A stretch of 64,000 nucleotides of DNA from Sepioteuthis lessoniana (Eukaryota > Mollusca > Cephalopoda > Myopsida > Loliginidae): NCBI GenBank assembly GCA_963585895.1, contig OY757939.1, forward strand, positions 53,068,063-53,132,062, given 5' to 3'. Every line of letters starts with the position of its first letter. Positions within the stretch are counted from its first letter, which is position 1. Of the stretch, positions 30,063 through 41,746 are shown one piece after another. Under the pieces are notes generated by a model. That model worked only from the letters and a program-made list of their open reading frames with translations. It did not search any database and was not told the origin of the DNA. The position numbers and the translations under genes are program-made.

Positions 30063-30355
30063 GAGGTGCCCATGGTGTACTGGTTTTCGTCGTAGGAAAT
30101 GGACACGGTGACACGAGTTCAAATCCTGGACGAGACTGATTGCATTTCACATAGCATTAATACCCTTGGGAAAGGTATGAATCCAATTATTCTCCCTCCA
30201 GCTATGGGTAAATAGTAGGGCAGACTAGGTTCTTCAGCCTTGGTGAGGCAACTAGTCTAGGAGAAGGAAAACTCTGAATTCAAACCTGTTAAACTCCACT
30301 TAAAATCATTGACCTTGTGTCATATCCTCCTGGAGCAGAGGGGTTGGTAAATATG
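30063..30355 (+). mobile_element. S2 SINE, full length, TSD with small indel
   Basis: Complete plus-strand S2. Flanks GATAATTATCAGCGAAATG (30044-30062) and GATAATTAGCGAAATG (30356-30371) are a target duplication differing by a 3-base indel. Confidence 0.9.
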
Positions 30356-30371
30356 GATAATTAGCGAAATG

Positions 30372-30592
30372 TTTCTTTTTTACACCCTACATCACATCAC
30401 TCCACCCCGTTGCTCAAATGTAAATACTACCTCTGATAAAAATTATGGAATTAGCACACTAAAATCTAATATCACTTATCTAAGTAGTCTATTTTTGTAT
30501 GAAAAGTTTAAAATTCCAAGCAAGTGGGTGCTCAGTTTACAAAGTATGTAAAGAGCTAAACTTGACCCTGATTTTGTATCCATCTTTATGTC
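30372..30592. other. no recognised feature
   Basis: Low-copy sequence. Confidence 0.4.
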
Positions 30593-30840
30593 AGTAATGA
30601 AGTGAGTTGGGTGACCATAGTCTAAGGCGACCCAAAGGCTCCCTTTACAATAATTACTACACTGAGGTGTTGGTAAGGGCTCTACCCCTTTCTCTTGATC
30701 CATATCTTATAATGCTATGTTAAGCATGGGGCATCAAGTTCCATTTTTTAAGTCTTTGGTATAAACTGACCTGGGATTGAATCCCCAGTCTCCTGGACCA
30801 TTGGCAAACACTAACTATTATGCCAATGGCACAGTAAAAT
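30593..30840 (-). mobile_element. S3 SINE
   Basis: Complete on the minus strand, with the CATTGGCATAATxGTTAG head at the high end and a small internal deletion near 30690. Confidence 0.85.
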
Positions 30841-31057
30841 GGTCTTTGAATATCTGACATCTAATTGCAAATCATGGTGTTAACTTTTGAGATGACTTTG
30901 TTTTATGGGTATAAGAAGTAGTTTGATTCGAGGGAGCAAAAATCAAATTATCTTGTCCATATTGTTTAGAAACTTTTCAGGCATGACCCTAATAATTCCT
31001 GAAACTTTGGTTAAAATGTGGCTTAAAATGGAGGGGCCTATATCGTATGGATAAGTA
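30841..31057. other. no recognised feature
   Basis: Low-copy sequence. Confidence 0.4.
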
Positions 31058-31318
31058 AGTAAAGTTGGCAACCGTAGTCTAGGGCAACCAGAAGGCTCCT
31101 TTTCTATAGCTACTACACCGACATGTAGGGGATGGCTCTACTCCTTTCCCTGGATTACTCCACTTTACCTTGATACGTACCTTATATTGCTGAGTGTTAA
31201 GCAAGGAGGTATCAAGGAGGTACCATTTTTAAAGTCTTTGGTATGACGCAACCTGGGATTGAACACAGGTCTCCCAGACCATTGGCAAACACTCTACTCA
31301 CTAGACCAATGAGCCGGT
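31058..31318 (-). mobile_element. S3 SINE
   Basis: Complete minus-strand S3, with a short duplication (ATCAAGGAGGTA) near 31205. Confidence 0.87.
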
Positions 31319-31381
31319 TATTTGAACAGATATTTAGGGAATTTTAACTCATCTCTATTTTCCATCTGACAAATTGAAAAT

Positions 31382-31800
31382 CCTCATAGCATCATGACTA
31401 AAGAACTTGATTGCAACATCATCATGATCATGTCGTGCCGCTTGCACTGATATCCTTGACCCTCTCTCGCCTCTTCTCCCTATCGTTCATCGCCTCCGGC
31501 AGGTCTTCAGAGCTACATCCCATATCCTCACATTGCTGCTGTATGTATGTTCGAGCTGGTCGTCCTGCTTTTGCTCGGCCATATGTGGGGGTCCATAGGA
31601 GTACATCACTTAAGAGCTCGAAACATCATAGTGAATTCAAACTCTAGTTGTGCTATTTCATTCACTTTTGGACTAATGCCCTTGGGAAAGGTATGAACCC
31701 CTTTATCCACCAAGCTATGGGTTAAATAGTACCACTGCTGTTCTTCTACATGGATGACTTTGGCATTAAATAACTCATAAAGGTTGATATGCCATAAAAA
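31382..31800 (+). mobile_element. S1 SINE, interrupted by an RTE fragment
   Basis: Head 31382-31422 and the rest 31622-31800. Between them lies an RTE insert. The S1 sequence continues without loss across the insert once one copy of the AACATCAT duplication is removed. Confidence 0.88.
31423..31621 (-). pseudogene. 199-bp 5'-truncated RTE, nested, 8-bp TSD
   Basis: Minus-strand RTE C-terminus (GRAKAGRPARTYIQQL region to the end) with an ATC-rich tail. Flanked by AACATCAT at 31415-31422 and 31622-31629. It directly documents RTE insertion after S1. Confidence 0.9.
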
Positions 31801-32109
31801 AACAAACCTAAGAATCAGTCAACTAAACTGAATAGAAATATCTTGGATTTTGTCTCACTTATGTACTCATTTTTTTTGTCTAGTATCATTGCTTGCCAGT
31901 GAAAACTGTTTTTAAGATGACTAGTGATAGTACAAAGCAGGAAGAATTGGATTCGTGTCTTTCACAAGGTCGTGAGAGTGAAAGTAAAACAATTCAACCA
32001 TAATTACAATTACAGTGTGACCTTGCACTTTTTATTCAGTATTGTTTTGAATCATTTTGGGACATAATTAAAAAAGAATGGACATTTTTTTTCATGTACA
32101 AATTATAGA
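31801..32109. other. no recognised feature
   Basis: Low-copy sequence. Confidence 0.4.
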
Positions 32110-32127
32110 ATTTCTCAAAAGTATTAG

Positions 32128-32652
32128 CATATTTACCCAACCCCTCCGCTCCAGGAGGATATGACACAAAGTCAGTTTTTTAAGCGGAGTTTAACAGGTT
32201 TGACTTCAGAGTTTTCCTTCTCCTAGACTAGTTGCCTCACCAAGGCTGAAGAACCTAGTCTGCCCTACTATTTACCCATAGCTGGAGGGAGAATAATTGG
32301 ATTCATGCCTTTCCCAAGAGTATTAGTGCTATGTGAAATGCAATCAGTCACGTCTAGGATTTGAACTCGTGTCGCCGTGTCCATATCCTGCGACGATAAC
32401 CATTACACCACGGGCACCTCCTTAACAGGTTTGAATTCAGAGTTTTCTTTCTCTTAGACTTATTGCCGCACCAAAGCTGAAGAACCTAGTCTGCCCTACT
32501 ATTTACCCATAGCTGGAGGGAGAATAATTGGATTCATACCTTTCCCAAGAGTATTAGTGCTATGTGAAATGCAATCAGTCACGTCTAGGATTTGAACTCG
32601 TGTCGCCGTGTCAAATTCCTGCGACGATAACCATTACACCACGGGCACTTCC
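32128..32652 (-). mobile_element. S2 SINE dimer inserted as one unit
   Basis: A complete minus-strand S2 (32128-32423) is directly followed by a second copy lacking the last ~60 bases of the 3' end (32424-32652). The pair is bounded by ATTTCTCAAAAGTATTAG (32110-32127) and ATTTCTCAAATGTATTAG (32653-32670), an 18-bp duplication with one mismatch. No duplication separates the monomers, so the dimer arrived together or grew in place. Confidence 0.9.
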
Positions 32653-32689
32653 ATTTCTCAAATGTATTAGTGTATACCTCAATATAATA

Positions 32690-32729
32690 CATACATACAT
32701 ACATCACAACTACAACAACAACAACAAAA
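32690..32729. repeat. (CATA)n and (CAA)n microsatellites
   Basis: ACATACATACATAC followed by ACAACAACAAC. Confidence 0.9.
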
Positions 32730-32829
32730 ATAAGTGGTATATCTGTCCTAGAGAATGAGATGCACAAAGTCCTCTGGGATTTTTAGATAGAAACAGATCA
32801 CGTAATCTTGACCAGATGACTAGACCTTG

Positions 32830-33205
32830 TGATAGTTAATAAATAAAAAAAAAAAAGAACCTGCCAAATAGGGATCTTTGTTGTCCCAGTAGGCTGCAGA
32901 ATAAAATCAAAAGAAAGCAAAAAGAGGGATAAATATCTTGACAACTAGTTAGAGAACTAAAACAACTATGGAACACAGAGATGACGGTGATACCAATTGT
33001 AATTGGTGCACTTGGAATAATCCCCAAAGCCTTGGTAAAGGGACTGGAAGGCTTGGAAATAAAAGGACAAGTGGAGAACATTCAGACTACAGCGTTATGA
33101 AGATCAGCCAGAATACTGAGTTCTGAAAACTTAAGGAGAATTGTTGTCACTCAAAATCCAGTAAAAAAACAAACAGCTGATGTTGGCGTGAAAAACTATC
33201 AAAGG
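32830..33205 (+). pseudogene. non-LTR LINE (family 2) C-terminus
   Basis: A plus-strand frame reads EMTVIPIVIGALGIIPKAL, then a TTALxRSARIL motif with a TGA in place of one codon. It is the same family and region as 3195-3750. Stops and frameshifts break it. Confidence 0.68.
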
Positions 33206-33329
33206 AGTAAAATAATAATTATATCATTGTATCATTGTTAGTTTTTAGGTGTGTATATGAAAATATTTTGGATACACCATAATATATAAATAATAATTAT
33301 TATAATAATTATAATGAACAGTTAATTAC

Positions 33330-33430
33330 ATAATTAGGGAACTAGCACAAAAGGAATACAAGAAAAAACATGACATGATAGGGAAGATGATCCATTGGGA
33401 ATTGTGCAAGAGACTGAAATTTCTCCATAA
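33330..33430 (+). pseudogene. LINE family 2 fragment, upstream region
   Basis: The plus strand reads KEYKKKHDMIGKMIHWELCK, a segment that in this family lies before the RPD and VIPIVIGALG regions. Here it lies after them, so the two pieces are separate insertions or rearranged. Confidence 0.55.
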
Positions 33431-33699
33431 TGTCAAACTACTAACTCTGGTTTGTTGGACTGCTATCTGGTCTTCCTAGAAACCCACTACTGCTTACTAG
33501 ACTCAGACTCCTACTGCTCTATACTGGAGTCTTCTTGTGACTAACTATGGTGGGAGAAGGAAGGGACCCAGTCAGTCCAGGCAACCCTGTCCAACAACCA
33601 ACCCAACCACCACTACTAACTCTTGACTGCTCCCTTGAAGATATGAGGCCCTGATTTCTGAAAAAGAAAATAATTTTCCTGTGTGAACCTTCTAGAACT
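33431..33699. other. no recognised feature
   Basis: Low-copy sequence, less AT-rich than the average of the window. Confidence 0.35.
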
Positions 33700-33945
33700 A
33701 AGTAAAGTTGGCGACCGTAGTCAAGGGTGACCCGAAAGCTCCTTTTTTGATAGCTACTACACCGAAGTGTAGGGGAGGGCGCTACTCCTTTCCCTGGATT
33801 GCTTCACTTTACCCTTGAAATGTATCTTATAATGCTGAGTGTTAAGCAAGGAGGAATCAAGTACCATTTGTTGAGTCTTTGGTATGACTCAACCTAAGAT
33901 TGAACTTCAGTCTCCCAGCCCATTGGCAAACAATGATATCCTTGT
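33700..33945 (-). mobile_element. S3 SINE
   Basis: Minus-strand S3 missing the last few bases of the tRNA-like head. Confidence 0.83.
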
Positions 33946-34426
33946 CTACTGACTTCTGGCTATACTAACACCAAAGACATCATTTTATTAGAGACATTAA
34001 AAAAGTAACTTTTTAATTTCTGTTTCTATTTTATTATCTATTAAAAATCTGCCAACCTCCCTAACTTATTTAGCTATCCTTTTGATACTACTGTACACAC
34101 TCATCTCTGTACGTACATATATGCTGTGTTAGGTCACTGTAATTTAATATCTAAGCATTTAGATTTTTTCTTTCCTCTAAATGAGTAAATATGTAGTTTC
34201 TTTTTTGTTCTTTTTCTTTTTTAATATGATTTTTTCAATGCAAAATAATTTTATGCAGAGAAAGAAAATAATTTAACAGTATAATTGAATCAAAGAAATG
34301 ACATTATAATTTTCTTACATGCATAACAGTATGTAATTTAATCAAATACGAAACATAAAATTCAAAACTTTTCGACCTAAGAGTTAAAAAATATATCTGT
34401 ACTTAAAAAGAAAACCTAAAAGAATA
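33946..34426. other. no recognised feature
   Basis: AT-rich low-copy sequence leading to the satellite locus. Confidence 0.4.
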
Positions 34427-34441
34427 TCTTCATTTATTTTG

Positions 34442-37400
34442 GTTTAATTTCTTTGCTTGATAGCATATCAACCTTTGTGGATTATTTAATGCCAAAGCCA
34501 TCCTTGAAGAAGAAAGGCAGTGGTACTATTTACCCCATAGCTGAGAGGATAAGGGGATTCATACCTTTCTGAAGAGTATTAGTTTGGTTTAGTTTCTTTG
34601 TTTAAAGGCATATCAACCTTAGTGGATTATTTAATGCCAAAGCCATCCTTGAAGAAGAAAGGCAGTGGTACTATTTACCCCATAGCTGAGAGGATAAGGG
34701 GATTCATACCTTTCTGAAGAGTATTAGTTTGGTTTAGTTTCTTTGTTTAAAGGCATATCAACCTTAGTGGATTATTTAATGCCAAAGCCATCCTTGAAGA
34801 AGAAAGGCAGTGGTACTATTTACCCCATAGCTGAGAGGATAAGGGGATTCATACCTTTCTGAAGAGTATTAGTTTGGTTTAGTTTCTTTGTTTAAAGGCA
34901 TATCAACCTTAGTGGATTATTTAATGCCAAAGCCATCCTTGAAGAAGAAAGGCAGTGGTACTATTTACCCCATAGCTGAGAGGATAAGGGGCTTCATACC
35001 TTTGCCAAGAGTATTAATTTGGTTTAGTTTCTTTGTTTAAAGGCATATCAACCTTTGTAGATTATTTAATGCCAAAGCCATCCTTGAAGAAGAAAGGCAG
35101 TGGTACTATTTACCCCATAGCTGAGATGATAAGGGGCTTCATACCTTTGCCAAGAGTATTAATTTGGTTTAGTTTCTTTGTTTAAAGGCATATCAACCTT
35201 AGTGGATTATTTAATGCCAAAGCCATCCTTGAAGAAGAAAGGCAGTGGTACTATTTACCCCATAGCTGAGATGATAAGGGGCTTCATACCTTTGCCAAGA
35301 GTATTAATTTGGTTTAGTTTCTTTGTTTAAAGGCATATCAACCTTAGTGGATTATTTAATGCCAAAGCCATCCTTGAAGAAGAAAGGCAGTGGTACTATT
35401 TACCCCATAGCTGAGATGATAAGGGGCTTCATACCTTTGCCAAGAGTATTAATTTGGTTTAGTTTCTTTGTTTAAAGGCATATCAACCTTAGTGGATTAT
35501 TTAATGCCAAAGCCATCCTTGAAGAAGAAAGGCAGTGGTACTATTTACCCCATAGCTGAGAGGATAAGGGGATTCATACCTTTCTGAAGAGTATTAATTT
35601 GGTTTAGTTTCTTTGTTTAAAGGCATATCAACCTTAGTGGATTATTTAATGCCAAAGCCATCCTTGAAGAAGAAAGGCAGTGGTACTATTTGACCCATAG
35701 CTGAGATGATAAGGGGCTTCATACCTTTGCCAAGAGTATTAATTTGGTTTAGTTTCTTTGTTTAAAGGCATATCAACCTTAGTGGATTATTTAATGCCAA
35801 AGCCATCCTTGAAGAAGAAAGGCAGTGGTACTATTTACCCCATAGCTGAGAGGATAAGGGGATTCATACCTTTCTGAAGAGTATTAGTTTGGTTTAGTTT
35901 CTTTGTTTAAAGGCATATCAACCTTAGTGGATTATTTAATGCCAAAGCCATCCTTGAAGAAGAAAGGCAGTGGTACTATTTGACCCATAGCTGAGATGAT
36001 TAGGGGCTTCATACCTTTGCCAAGAGTATTAATTTGGTTAAGTTTCTTTGTTTAAAGGCATATCAACCTTAGTGGATTATTTAATGCCAAAGCCATCCTT
36101 GAAGAAGAAAGGCAGTGGTACTATTTGACCCATAGCTGAGATGATAAGGGGCTTCATACCTTTCTGAAGAGTATTAGTTTGGTTTAGTTTCTTTGTTTAA
36201 AGGCATATCAACCTTAGTGGATTATTTAATGCCAAAGCCATCCTTGAAGAAGAAAGGCAGTGGTACTATTTACCCCATAGCTGAGATGATAAGGGGCTTC
36301 ATACCTTTCTGAAGAGTATTAGTTTGGTTTAGTTTCTTTGTTTAAAGGCATATCAACCTTAGTGGATTATTTAATGCCAAAGCCATCCTTGAAGAAGAAA
36401 GGCAGTGGTACTATTTGACCCATAGCTGAGATGATAAGGGGCTTCATACCTTTGCCAAGAGTATTAATTTGGTTTAGTTTCTTTGTTTAAAGGCATATCA
36501 ACCTTAGTGGATTATTTAATGCCAAAGCCATCCTTGAAGAAGAAAGGCAGTGGTACTATTTACCCCATAGCTGAGAGGATAAGGGGATTCATACCTTTCT
36601 GAAGAGTATTAGTTTGGTTTAGTTTCTTTGTTTAAAGGCATATCAACCTTAGTGGATTATTTAATGCCAAAGCCATCCTTGAAGAAGAAAGGCAGTGGTA
36701 CTATTTGACCCATAGCTGAGATGATAAGGGGCTTCATACCTTTCTGGAGAGTATTAATTTGGTTTAGTTTCTTTGTTTAAAGGCATATCAACTTTAGTGG
36801 ATTATTTAATGCCAAAGCCATCCTTGAAGAAGAAAGGCAGTGGTACTATTTACCCCATAGCTGAGAGGATAAGGGGATTCATACCTTTCTGAAGAGTATT
36901 AGTTTGGTTTAGTTTCTTTGTTTAAAGGCATATCAACCTTAGTGGATTATTTAATGCCAAAGCCATCCTTGAAGAAGAAAGGCAGTGGTACTATTTGACC
37001 CATAGCTGAGATGATAAGGGGCTTCATACCTTTGCCAAGAGTATTAATTTGGTTTAGTTTCTTTGTTTAAAGGCATATCAACCTTAGTGGATTATTTAAT
37101 GCCAAAGCCATCCTTGAAGAAGAAAGGCAGTGGTACTATTTACCCCATAGCTGAGAGGATAAGGGGATTCATACCTTTCTGAAGAGTATTAGTTTGGTTT
37201 AGTTTCTTTGTTTAAAGGCATATCAACCTTAGTGGATTATTTAATGCCAAAGCCATCCTTGAAGAAGAAAGGCAGTGGTACTATTTACCCCATAGCTGAG
37301 AGGATAAGGGGATTCATACCTTTCTGAAGAGTATTAGTTTGGTTTAGTTTCTTTGTTTAAAGGCATATCAACCTTAGTGGATTATTTAATGCCAAAGCCA

Positions 37401-38924
37401 TCCTTGAAGAAGAAAGGCAGTGGTACTATTTACCCCATAGCTGAGATGATAAGGGGCTTCATACCTTTGCCAAGAGTATTAATTTGGTTTAGTTTCTTTG
37501 TTTAAAGGCATATCAACCTTAGTGGATTATTTAATGCCAAAGCCATCCTTGAAGAAGAAAGGCAGTGGTACTATTTGACCCATAGCTGAGATGATAAGGG
37601 GCTTCATACCTTTGCCAAGAGTATTAATTTGGTTTAGTTTCTTTGTTTAAAGGCATATCAACCTTAGTGGATTATTTAATGCCAAAGCCATCCTTGAAGA
37701 AGAAAGGCAGTGGTACTATTTACCCCATAGCTGAGAGGATAAGGGGATTCATACCTTTCTGAAGAGTATTAGTTTGGTTTAGTTTCTTTGTTTAAAGGCA
37801 TATCAACCTTAGTGGATTATTTAATGCCAAAGCCATCCTTGAAGAAGAAAGGCAGTGGTACTATTTACCCCATAGCTGAGAGGATAAGGGGATTCATACC
37901 TTTCTGAAGAGTATTAGTTTGGTTTAGTTTCTTTGTTTAAAGGCATATCAACCTTAGTGGATTATTTAATGCCAAAGCCATCCTTGAAGAAGAAAGGCAG
38001 TGGTACTATTTACCCCATAGCTGAGAGGATAAGGGGATTCATACCTTTCTGAAGAGTATTAATTTGGTTTAGTTTCTTTGTTTAAAGGCATATCAACCTT
38101 TGTAGATTATTTAATGCCAAAGCCATCCTTGAAGAAGAAAGGCAGTGGTACTATTTACCCCATAGCTGAGAGGATAAGGGGATTCATACCTTTGCCAAGA
38201 GTATTAATTTGGTTTAGTTTCTTTGTTTAAAGGCATATCAACCTTAGTGGATTATTTAATGCCAAAGCCATCCTTGAAGAAGAAAGGCAGTGGTACTATT
38301 TACCCCATAGCTGAGAGGATAAGGGGATTCATACCTTTCTGAAGAGTATTAGTTTGGTTTAGTTTCTTTGTTTAAAGGCATATCAACCTTAGTGGATTAT
38401 TTAATGCCAAAGCCATCCTTGAAGAAGTAAGGCAGTGGTATTATTTGACCCATAGCTGAGATGATAAGGGGCTTCATACCTTTGCCAAGAGTATTAATTT
38501 GGTTTAGTTTCTTTGTTTAAAGGCATATCAACCTTAGTGGATTATTTAATGCCAAAGCCATCTTTGTAGAAGAATTGCAGTGGTACTATTTACTCCATAG
38601 GTGAGATGATAAGGGGATTCATACCTTTCTGAAGAGTATTAGTTTGGTTTAGTTTCTTTGTTTAAAGGCATATCAACTTTAGTGGATTATTTAATGCCAA
38701 AGCCATCCTTGAAGAAGAAAGGCAGTGGTACCATTTGATCCATGGCTGAGATGATAAGGGGCTTCATACCTTTGCCAAGAGTATTAATTTGGTTTAGTTT
38801 CTTTGTTTAAAGGCATATCAACTTTAGTGGATTATTTAATGCCAAAGCCATCCTTGAAGAAGAAAGGCAGTGGTACCATTTGATCCATCGCTGAGAAGAA
38901 TAACGGGTTTCATACCTTTGTCCA
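34442..38924 (-). repeat. 145-bp satellite, 31 units, no phase slips
   Basis: The motif CTTTG of each unit occurs at 34451 and then every 145 bases to 38801, so no unit has gained or lost a base. Units come in two main forms. One has GAGGATAAGGGGATTC with TCTGAAGAGTATTAG; the other has GATGATAAGGGGCTTC with GCCAAGAGTATTAA. A further TACCCCATAG/TGACCCATAG difference and some recombinant units also occur. Units 29-31, next to the SINE head, are the most diverged. Each unit contains the GGCATTAAATAA...GGTTGATATGCC hairpin and the central GTAAATAG block of S1. Confidence 0.97.
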
Positions 38925-39009
38925 AAAATAAATGAATTTGTGCAACTGGAGTTTGAACTCACTTTGAGGCTGCTGTTCAGCATGTTGATCATTAACCAAT
39001 GGAGACTCC
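34442..39009 (-). mobile_element. single S1 SINE whose 3' module expanded to a 31-unit satellite
   Basis: The tRNA-like S1 head is on the minus strand at about 38925-39009 (GGAGTCTCCATTGGTTAATG, B-box region AGTTCAAACTCC). It is followed downstream by 31 tandem copies of the S1 3' module instead of one. The whole 4.57 kb is bounded by TCTTCATTTATTTTG (34427-34441) and TCTTATCATTTATTTTG (39010-39026), a target duplication differing by two bases. The array therefore lies inside one SINE insertion. Confidence 0.88.
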
Positions 39010-39170
39010 TCTTATCATTTATTTTGTTTCAAAGAAAAACATGTAAATATGAACTTACTGTGACATACCATGCAGTATCAGACATTATATTCAGTCCTTT
39101 TGAAATGAATCAACTTTGTTTGTTTAGGTTGTTTTAATGGCATATAAAACCTTGGTCATTTAATGCCAAT

Positions 39171-39707
39171 TGTAACATATTGGCCCTCGACAGAGCTGTC
39201 AATTAAGAGATGCACCTGTATAAATAACAGGTGCATCTGGTTGAAGAATCAGGGTATCACTTTCACCTGTGGACAGGTTGAATTCAGTGCAATTGCGATG
39301 CCCACAAGAAGCAGGTGGGCATTAAACAATTATATAACCTGGTGCCACAGACGGCTTGAGTTAGTTGTAGTCAGTTAGTAGGAGTCAGTTGCAGTTGGAG
39401 TTTGAGTTGCAGTTCAAGGTAGTGAGAACCAGCTCCAGACAGAGGGCTTGCAGCCCTCAGTGACCTCTGGTTGAGTAGCCCAGCAGAATGAGAAAGAAGT
39501 GCTGCTATAGTCAGAGGAACTTGGGGTCAATATGTTGCACTCTGTTCCGTCTCCAACTCACCTTTCACACACAACCCTTTTGCAACCCTTTCAAGAATAA
39601 AGTGTGTGAGGTATATTTTTCTAAAGAAGTGTGTTCGTTCGTCATTATTGTTGATTATGTTTCCAAATATATATGTATAAGTATAGTTGTATCATGGCTA
39701 TACAACA
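39171..39707 (+). mobile_element. solo LTR, family L1 (copy 3)
   Basis: 537 bp, TGTAACATATTGGCCC ... GCTATACAACA, flanked by CAAT (39167-39170) and CAAA (39708-39711). AATAAA at about 39595 and a TATATAACC motif near 39331. It carries short internal repeats of AGTTAGTxGTAGTCAGT near 39360-39410 not seen in the other copies. Confidence 0.8.
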
Positions 39708-39942
39708 CAAATCCTGTTTATATATATATATATTGCATATGATTTGTAAATGAATAGTTTGAAGGCAACTTTATTTTTAAATGAGTTAGAGCTCATTTAT
39801 TTGTACACAGTAAAACGGTTTCTAGTATTACTATTCGACATTTGTAATTCTATATATCCAGTATTCCTATCTAATTTAATATTAACCATTTGTTTGCTTC
39901 ATTAAATGGCTTCAAGTATTACTATCTATTACTAATAATACA
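39708..39942. repeat. (AT)n and D middle units
   Basis: An AT run at 39720-39735, then minus-strand D middle units (TTTGCTTCATTAAATGG, TTCAAGTATTACTATCT). Confidence 0.65.
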
Positions 39943-40210
39943 GGCTCATTGACTTAATAGGTAGAGTGTTCACTAATGGTCCAGGAGACCAGAGTTCAAT
40001 CCCAGGTCGAGTCATTCCAAAAACTTGAAAAATTGTCTTTGATGCCGACTTGCTTAATACTCACCATTATAAGGTATGGATCAAGGATAATGTGGAACAA
40101 TCCAGGGAAAGGAGTAGCACCCTCTCTTACACCTCAGTGTAGTAGCTAATGGAAAGGAAGCCTTTGGGTCACTCTTAACTATGGTCGCCAACTTTCCTTT
40201 TTTTTTTTAC
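39943..40210 (+). mobile_element. S3 SINE inserted in D middle units
   Basis: Complete plus-strand S3 from the TAGGTAGAGTGTTCAC head to GCCAACTTTCC plus a T-run. D middle units resume on the other side (40215-40330). Confidence 0.85.
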
Positions 40211-40214
40211 TAAT

Positions 40215-40505
40215 AATTCTGTTTATTAAATGGTTTCAACCATTGATACCCAAAATCAATAATTCTATTCAACATTATTCATTTGCTCACAGTTAAATGG
40301 TTTCAAGTATAGTAAGGGATTAAATAGTTCTATAAGGGACCCTAACTTGTACTACTACACAAGGCCAAAGTGGACCGAGGGGCAATGGCGTATGGCACAT
40401 CCCAGAGCATCAGAAGTGTAGCAATTATCAAACATTGCAACAAAGATGCCTTTGGCTTTAAATAACTCATGAAGGTTGATATGTCATTAAAGAAAGAAAC
40501 CACAC
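40215..40505. mobile_element. D fragment and S1 tail fragment
   Basis: 40215-40430 is a decayed minus-strand D middle and body (AAGGGATTAAATAG ... AAAGTGGACCGAGGGGCAATGG). 40442-40505 is a plus-strand S1 tail (TTTGGCTTTAAATAACTCATG ... ATTAAAGAAAGAAACC). Confidence 0.6.
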
Positions 40506-41339
40506 CATCAATGCCAAAACCTGTCTTTTTTCTAGCTAATATATGGTTTCAATTAACTTCCTATTTAATAACAATCATTGTCTACACATTCATATGGTTT
40601 CAAGAATTTCTATCAAATTCTAATAATTTCTATCAAATTCTAATAATTTCTGTAAAATTCTATTTGAACTATAGATGGGACCTTAACAGGTATTACTATT
40701 TTTGATTTTTTCTCATTTATCAGTAGTAACATAAAGTTGAAGGAGGAGCTCTCTGCTCAACTTGTTGCATTCATTCAGAAAGTAGACATAAGTTTTTGTT
40801 TTGTTTTTTTAAAATTCTACTTTGCAACATTCCAAATGGAATTTAAAACAGAAGCAGTCGGTATCATATGCACCCAATTACAAGTTACCAGTTGCAGAAT
40901 ATACTAAGAAAAACAGTGTTGGAATACTTAGTGGTTGGGAAGATATTTAGTCGAATTCCCATTCTACAATGACCAATATTATTAGTAGTATATTAGTGAT
41001 ATGCTAACACAGAACAAAAAAGAAGAAAAAAAAAAAATCTCACTTACACATGCAAGAACATTTAATATTCTATATGCACAATATATATATAGATCGTGTT
41101 ACAAAGAAAGAATATACAAATATGTCCAAAAAGCCAGAATTATATACATATTGTTCCATGAACAAGCAGTATGTAGAAGGGGTACATAATAACAAAAGGC
41201 TTACTTGTTTAGATAGATATGTGGTTTTATTAGGGTCAGAGATGCATTTATTAGTTAAGGAACAGAGACAAAAAGAGGCTGAGAATAAGTTTCTGGGACT
41301 GTCATTTGTGACACCCTATTATGTCTCTACTGACATTTT
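40506..41339. other. low-copy sequence with a 19-bp triplication
   Basis: The short repeat TTTCTATCAAATTCTAATAA occurs around 40607-40660. Otherwise nothing recognised. Reading frames around 41050-41385 carry no domain I know. Confidence 0.4.
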
Positions 41340-41580
41340 CAAAGCACAGGATTGTGCAAGTGTGACCTCCTCCATAATCACTTGACTTTCAGGTCTGTCA
41401 ACTTTTTCTTGTTTCTGAAACTGAAAAATTCATTTCCACTCTAAGATTTGAGGACCTTAAAAAGAACTTGATGACAATTTTACACCATATCAAAAAAAAA
41501 AAAAGAAGAATTTTAGTGACAAATTTGCTGGATTGTGTTAAATGGAAAAGGGACTATTGAAGAAAATCTGCTTTTTATTC
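41340..41580 (+). pseudogene. mariner-family transposase remnant
   Basis: AGGATTGTGCAAG...CCTCCATAATCACTTGACTT aligns with the same stretch at 63845-63890, which translates to a mariner-type SSDLALCDFF motif. Here frameshifts have destroyed it. The following RFEDLKK-like reading also fits the family's segment after the FPKLK motif. Confidence 0.5.
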
Positions 41581-41707
41581 ATTGTTCATTTCTATTTTGG
41601 TAATTACTGCTTTAGTCTAGATATGTTTTGAACATATCTTGTATTTTGAAGAAAATTAATGTCATTCAATGTTTATTTCTGTTTTGGTAAATACAGCTTC
41701 AGTTTCA

Positions 41708-41746
<39 letters not shown>

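Noticed and set aside
34442..38924. CRISPR-like array
   Set aside because: Units are contiguous 145-bp repeats with no spacers, in a SINE-rich eukaryotic context. It is a satellite.
41050..41385. 111-codon frame as a host exon
   Set aside because: No recognisable domain; its end overlaps the mariner remnant and the start lies in A-rich low-complexity sequence.
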